DNA of 64,000 nucleotides, from NCBI RefSeq assembly GCF_047511655.1, contig NC_133387.1, forward strand, positions 44,930,853 through 44,994,852, written 5' to 3'. The position numbers and the translations under genes are program-made. Below, one piece after another: positions 60,651 to 64,000 of the stretch (its first letter is position 1; the number at the start of each line of letters is the position of its first letter). The notes beneath the pieces are model-generated. The model saw only the letters and a program-made list of their open reading frames with translations. It searched no databases and was not told the origin of the DNA. The DNA comes from Castor canadensis (Eukaryota > Chordata > Mammalia > Rodentia > Castoridae).

Positions 60651-62199
60651 GAAGGAATGGGGAGAGATTAAGATACTGTAGTAGAATGATAGTGGAAATC
60701 AGTTTAGTGAATTTGGCTGGACTTTATCCATCCAAATGGAGGACAATGGGGAAGTCATTGGAGATTTTTAACCAGGGGAGTGGCAGTTTTTCCACAGAAA
60801 GCTGGAGGGATAGGGTACCTACCCAAATGTGAAATTATGGAAACCAAAACTACCAGTGACATGAAGAGTGGGAATGGAAAGAAGCAGGCTGCTTGGGGGG
60901 TAATTTAGAAGGTGAGATGAGCAGAGCTTGGTGATTGACCAAGTGAGTGACAGACAAAGAGGATTTTAGGTGTGGCTCTCATAACTGTGTGGTGCTGCCA
61001 CAGGCATTACAAATCTGGCTCAGAGATTCTCTTCAGGTGGCTGAGTCATTCCTTCTCTCTTCACGCTTAAGAATGTGTGGTCTTGTGCTTGTGGTGGTGA
61101 CTGACATAAACCGCATACGGAGCTTAGTTCTCATGGTCTACCAGGAAGATTGATTTGGTAAGAGGTGGACAGTGTTGCCTTTTCATCTCTGCCATTTGGA
61201 AGAATGAAGACAGGAAAGTGGTGCATAACTGGGGGAATATACCACCGGATTCATCCTTCATAACTACTCTGCCAATAGTCTCAGTTTTGGCTGTGTCCCC
61301 AAGTGCCCACACAACACCTCAGCTGGGTACATCTCTGCCTATCCATTCCTGCTATCTTATAGCTAAGGAAAACTTCCTTGAAGCTCAGGAGATGACTTTA
61401 CCTGCCACTTCAGAAAGAAAATTAAAACCATTAAGTAGGAATCCCCACAGCCTCCTACGCAGTCCTCTTTCTCTCCTCCTTCATTTACTCCATTCTTCTA
61501 GTTAACATAGAGGAAGAGGAAGGACTCCATATGCTTCTCTCTTCTGTGACCTGGTCACATCAGTTTTCTCTTCTCCTGTAATCTTTACCCTCTCCATTTC
61601 AACTGGCTCTTACCTTCACATGCTCAAGTCACTCCCATTCTCTCAACAGACAGGACCATCCTTGCTCTCTCTAAACTCAATTCTGTCTCCTCAAAATTTA
61701 CTCCATTCAAATTTTCATGCCATTTGTCAAGGTCACCAATAACTTCTGTGTGGCCAATTCCAATGGCCAAGGCTTCACACTTGCAGGTGTGACACTCTTG
61801 ACAACTTCTTCTCCCTTTACTCTTTTTACTTGGTTCCATATCATTAGTCTCGTCTTGTTTGTCTTCAGTCTGTGTGAATTGATTGAAATGTTATCTTACC
61901 TCAGAGCCTCTGCACTAACTGTTCCCTCTACCTAGAATGTCTTTAACCAGAAATCTGCATGAGTCATACTCTACTTTTTCAAACCTGTGTTCACTTGTCA
62001 CAGTCTATATATAAATTACTCCTTTCTTCTGCTTTTCTTGTTATCACTTACCACAACTTCATATACACAGTTCACAGCCATTTCTTCACTTGCCCATAGT
62101 TACCTTCTTACAGAATATATGCTCACATGTCCAGTGTGTTCATTCTATTCATTCATATTCTCTCTCTCTTTCTCTCTCTCCTTTTCTTTTTTCTTTTTC
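60651..62199. other. Intergenic DNA with weak old-LINE similarity
   Basis: 61440-62100 has pyrimidine-rich L2-like phrases ('ctcagagcctctgcactaac', 'tgttccctctacctagaatg'). Short open frames lack gene features. Confidence 0.4.
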
Positions 62200-62204
62200 T
62201 TTTT

Positions 62205-62312
62205 TTTTGAGACAGGGTCTCACTTTGTTGCCCAGGCCTGAACTTGAGATCCTCCTTCCTCCACCTTCTGAGTGCTGGGATTACAGGTATGCACAACTAC
62301 ACCTGGCCCATC
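62205..62312 (-). repeat. B1 SINE, antisense
   Basis: 'gagacagggtctcactttgt', 'gagtgctgggattacaggta' and 'caactacacctggccc' follow a CT-rich run. Confidence 0.9.
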
Positions 62313-63505
62313 TTTTTCTGTTTAGTAAGAGGACATACCTCTACTCCTCACGTTTTAGCAAGGCAATTGATGACCCAGTTAAAGAAGATATTCTTTGGCC
62401 ACCCTTTCAGATAGGTGTAGCTATATAAAAAAGTTGCAACTAATGAGACATGAGTAGAACTGGATCATACCCCTTAAAAAGGAAACTTCTTGCCATCCAC
62501 CTGCTCTTCTCTCTTCCTGATATCTGGCAAATGTCAAAAAGAAATACAGGTTAGAAATGAAAGCCATGTATTTAAGAAGGACAAAATTATCTTTAGACTA
62601 AGTCCCAGAATAATTTTGGGAAACGGAGGCACCTTTTCCTTTAGGTCAACTGTAGACTTCTGGACCATTACACAAGAAAACATTAACTTTATTGTTTTAA
62701 AATTCATTTTGGACCTCTTTGTTGTAGTGGACAGGCCTATTCCTAAACTAATGCACAAGGGATTTTTCTGCTTTATTTTCTGCTTATTCACCGGGGTCTA
62801 AAACAATGCATAACACAGAATACATGCGGATAAAAATCTTAAAACAGTATCTTTTCCTCCACTTAATGTCATTTTCTTCCCTTCCTTTACACCCAAGCTT
62901 TGTGAAAGTATATTCTTTCCATGTTTCCACCAGCTCCTTATTTGGATAGGTGACACTTCTCTCATTCCTCTTGGAAACAAATTCCCTTTGAGCAATTCCT
63001 GTTATATTCCTAGTGGGCAGCAATCTTTTAGTACACATTTTGCATTTCTTCCCATACCTGCTGCATAGTAGATATTCAAGAAGTATTTATTTAGTTTGAA
63101 AGTGCCTTATATGTGTTGGAAGCACTAAACTATATCAGAGGATTCGACTGACCCATCAGGTTTATAGTGGTTGTCTTTACTAAACATGCATTGTATGATG
63201 GATTTTGCAATTGCTGGCTGCAGTTCCATTTTAGTGTTTTCTTTTTTTAAATTTAAACTTTTATGTTCTTAAGGGGGACATTCTGTGGAATCCATGGCTG
63301 GTTATCCCACTCTTTTTACTTGTCTGTACCTGACATCAAGATTTATTCTTAGATAAAAGCTGAATCGGTATTTAGCTGAAATTAAGCCCTGTAAATATAT
63401 GACATGGCTTTAGTAATTTTGTCATAGAGGTTACAGATGATAAAATCTAAAAATTTATATCACTGCATTTTAAGACAGTAGTCTTCCAAATGAAGTTTCC
63501 TTGGA
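62313..63505. other. Intergenic, nothing recognised
   Basis: No exon, promoter or nameable repeat seen. Confidence 0.4.
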
Positions 63506-63575
63506 GCTAGGGAAGTAGCTCAGTGGAGAGCACTTACCCTGGTTTGATCTCTAGCACTGGAAAACAAAAGTTTTC
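63506..63575 (+). repeat. tRNA-derived SINE, forward
   Basis: 'ggagctagggaagtagctca', 'gtggagagcacttaccctgg' and 'tttgatctctagcactgg'. Confidence 0.75.
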
Positions 63576-63589
63576 TTGCATACTTTCAA

Positions 63590-63660
63590 ATAATTTTTTA
63601 TGGTACTAAGGTTTTAACTCAGGGTTTTGCACTTACTAGGCAGGTGCTCCACTACTTGTA
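63590..63660 (-). repeat. tRNA-derived SINE, antisense
   Basis: 'ttttatggtactaaggtttt' and 'ctaggcaggtgctccactac'. It is the inverted partner of the SINE at 63506-63575. Confidence 0.75.
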
Positions 63661-64000
63661 AAATTTTGAAATCAATGTACTTCATATATTTTCAGGGTAA
63701 CATCTAATATTGTTATATTAAATTCACATTTTTGCCACACTTATGATTTCAAATACATTTTAAGTATTTATATTGTAAATAAACTGCTATATTACATTTT
63801 AGATAAATCCAAAGAAATTAAAATACATTAGTAAGAAATTCTATCATTGTTAAAAAGTTTCGTGACTGAACTGTTCTTTACTTGTAGAAAATTTCTTATT
63901 GTTGTTTTTTTTCTCCTTAAACTTGTATTTCCACTCTACTTTCTCCATCTGGATTATTTGCTTCATAAGCAATTACATAGCATCTACCACATTCCAGATA

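Overview
This is a mammalian nuclear window, almost certainly from a rodent. It has spliced genes with GT-AG introns, two CpG-island promoters, and dense B1-like SINEs, tRNA-derived ID-like SINEs, LINE-1 copies, MIR and pogo/Tigger remnants. The tRNA-type SINEs, the fused B1+tRNA SINEs and the LINE-1 tail type suggest the beaver/kangaroo-rat side of rodents (Castorimorpha). That placement is recalled impression, not tested. Gene order matches the human 7p21.3 interval in inverted orientation.

Two protein-coding genes are present and both can be fully assembled. RPA3 (14 kDa subunit of replication protein A) lies on + at 4455-7283 in four coding exons (121 aa). Its CpG-rich promoter carries a CRE, three inverted CCAAT boxes and ETS-like and E2F-like sites. 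MIOS (GATOR2 subunit in amino-acid signalling to mTORC1) lies on - from 56415 down to 29692 in ten coding exons (875 aa). A non-coding first exon sits at the 59.15 kb CpG island. The two genes converge tail to tail, separated by about 22 kb of repeat-rich intergenic DNA (7.57-29.3 kb).

Layout: 1-3.9 kb repeats, including a 5'-truncated LINE-1 with a perfect 15-bp target duplication; 3.9-7.6 kb RPA3; 7.6-29.3 kb intergenic with old LINE-1, a nested Tigger, a dimeric-tail LINE-1 insertion, SINEs and a MIR; 29.3-59.2 kb MIOS, whose introns hold most of the SINEs, a nested HAL1/L1M-L1-SINE stack and a dense SINE block; 59.2-64 kb upstream of MIOS, with Tigger remnants and old repeats.

No new gene system, CRISPR, virus or operon-like structure is visible. 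The most interesting items are an AT-AC (U12-type) intron in MIOS with a weak branch site, an upstream ORF overlapping the MIOS start codon, LINE-1 type tails in head-to-tail dimers, a local ~110 bp duplication inside MIOS, and a tRNA-like SINE unit with an intact anticodon stem. All calls come from reading the sequence and recalled family knowledge; no database search was run.
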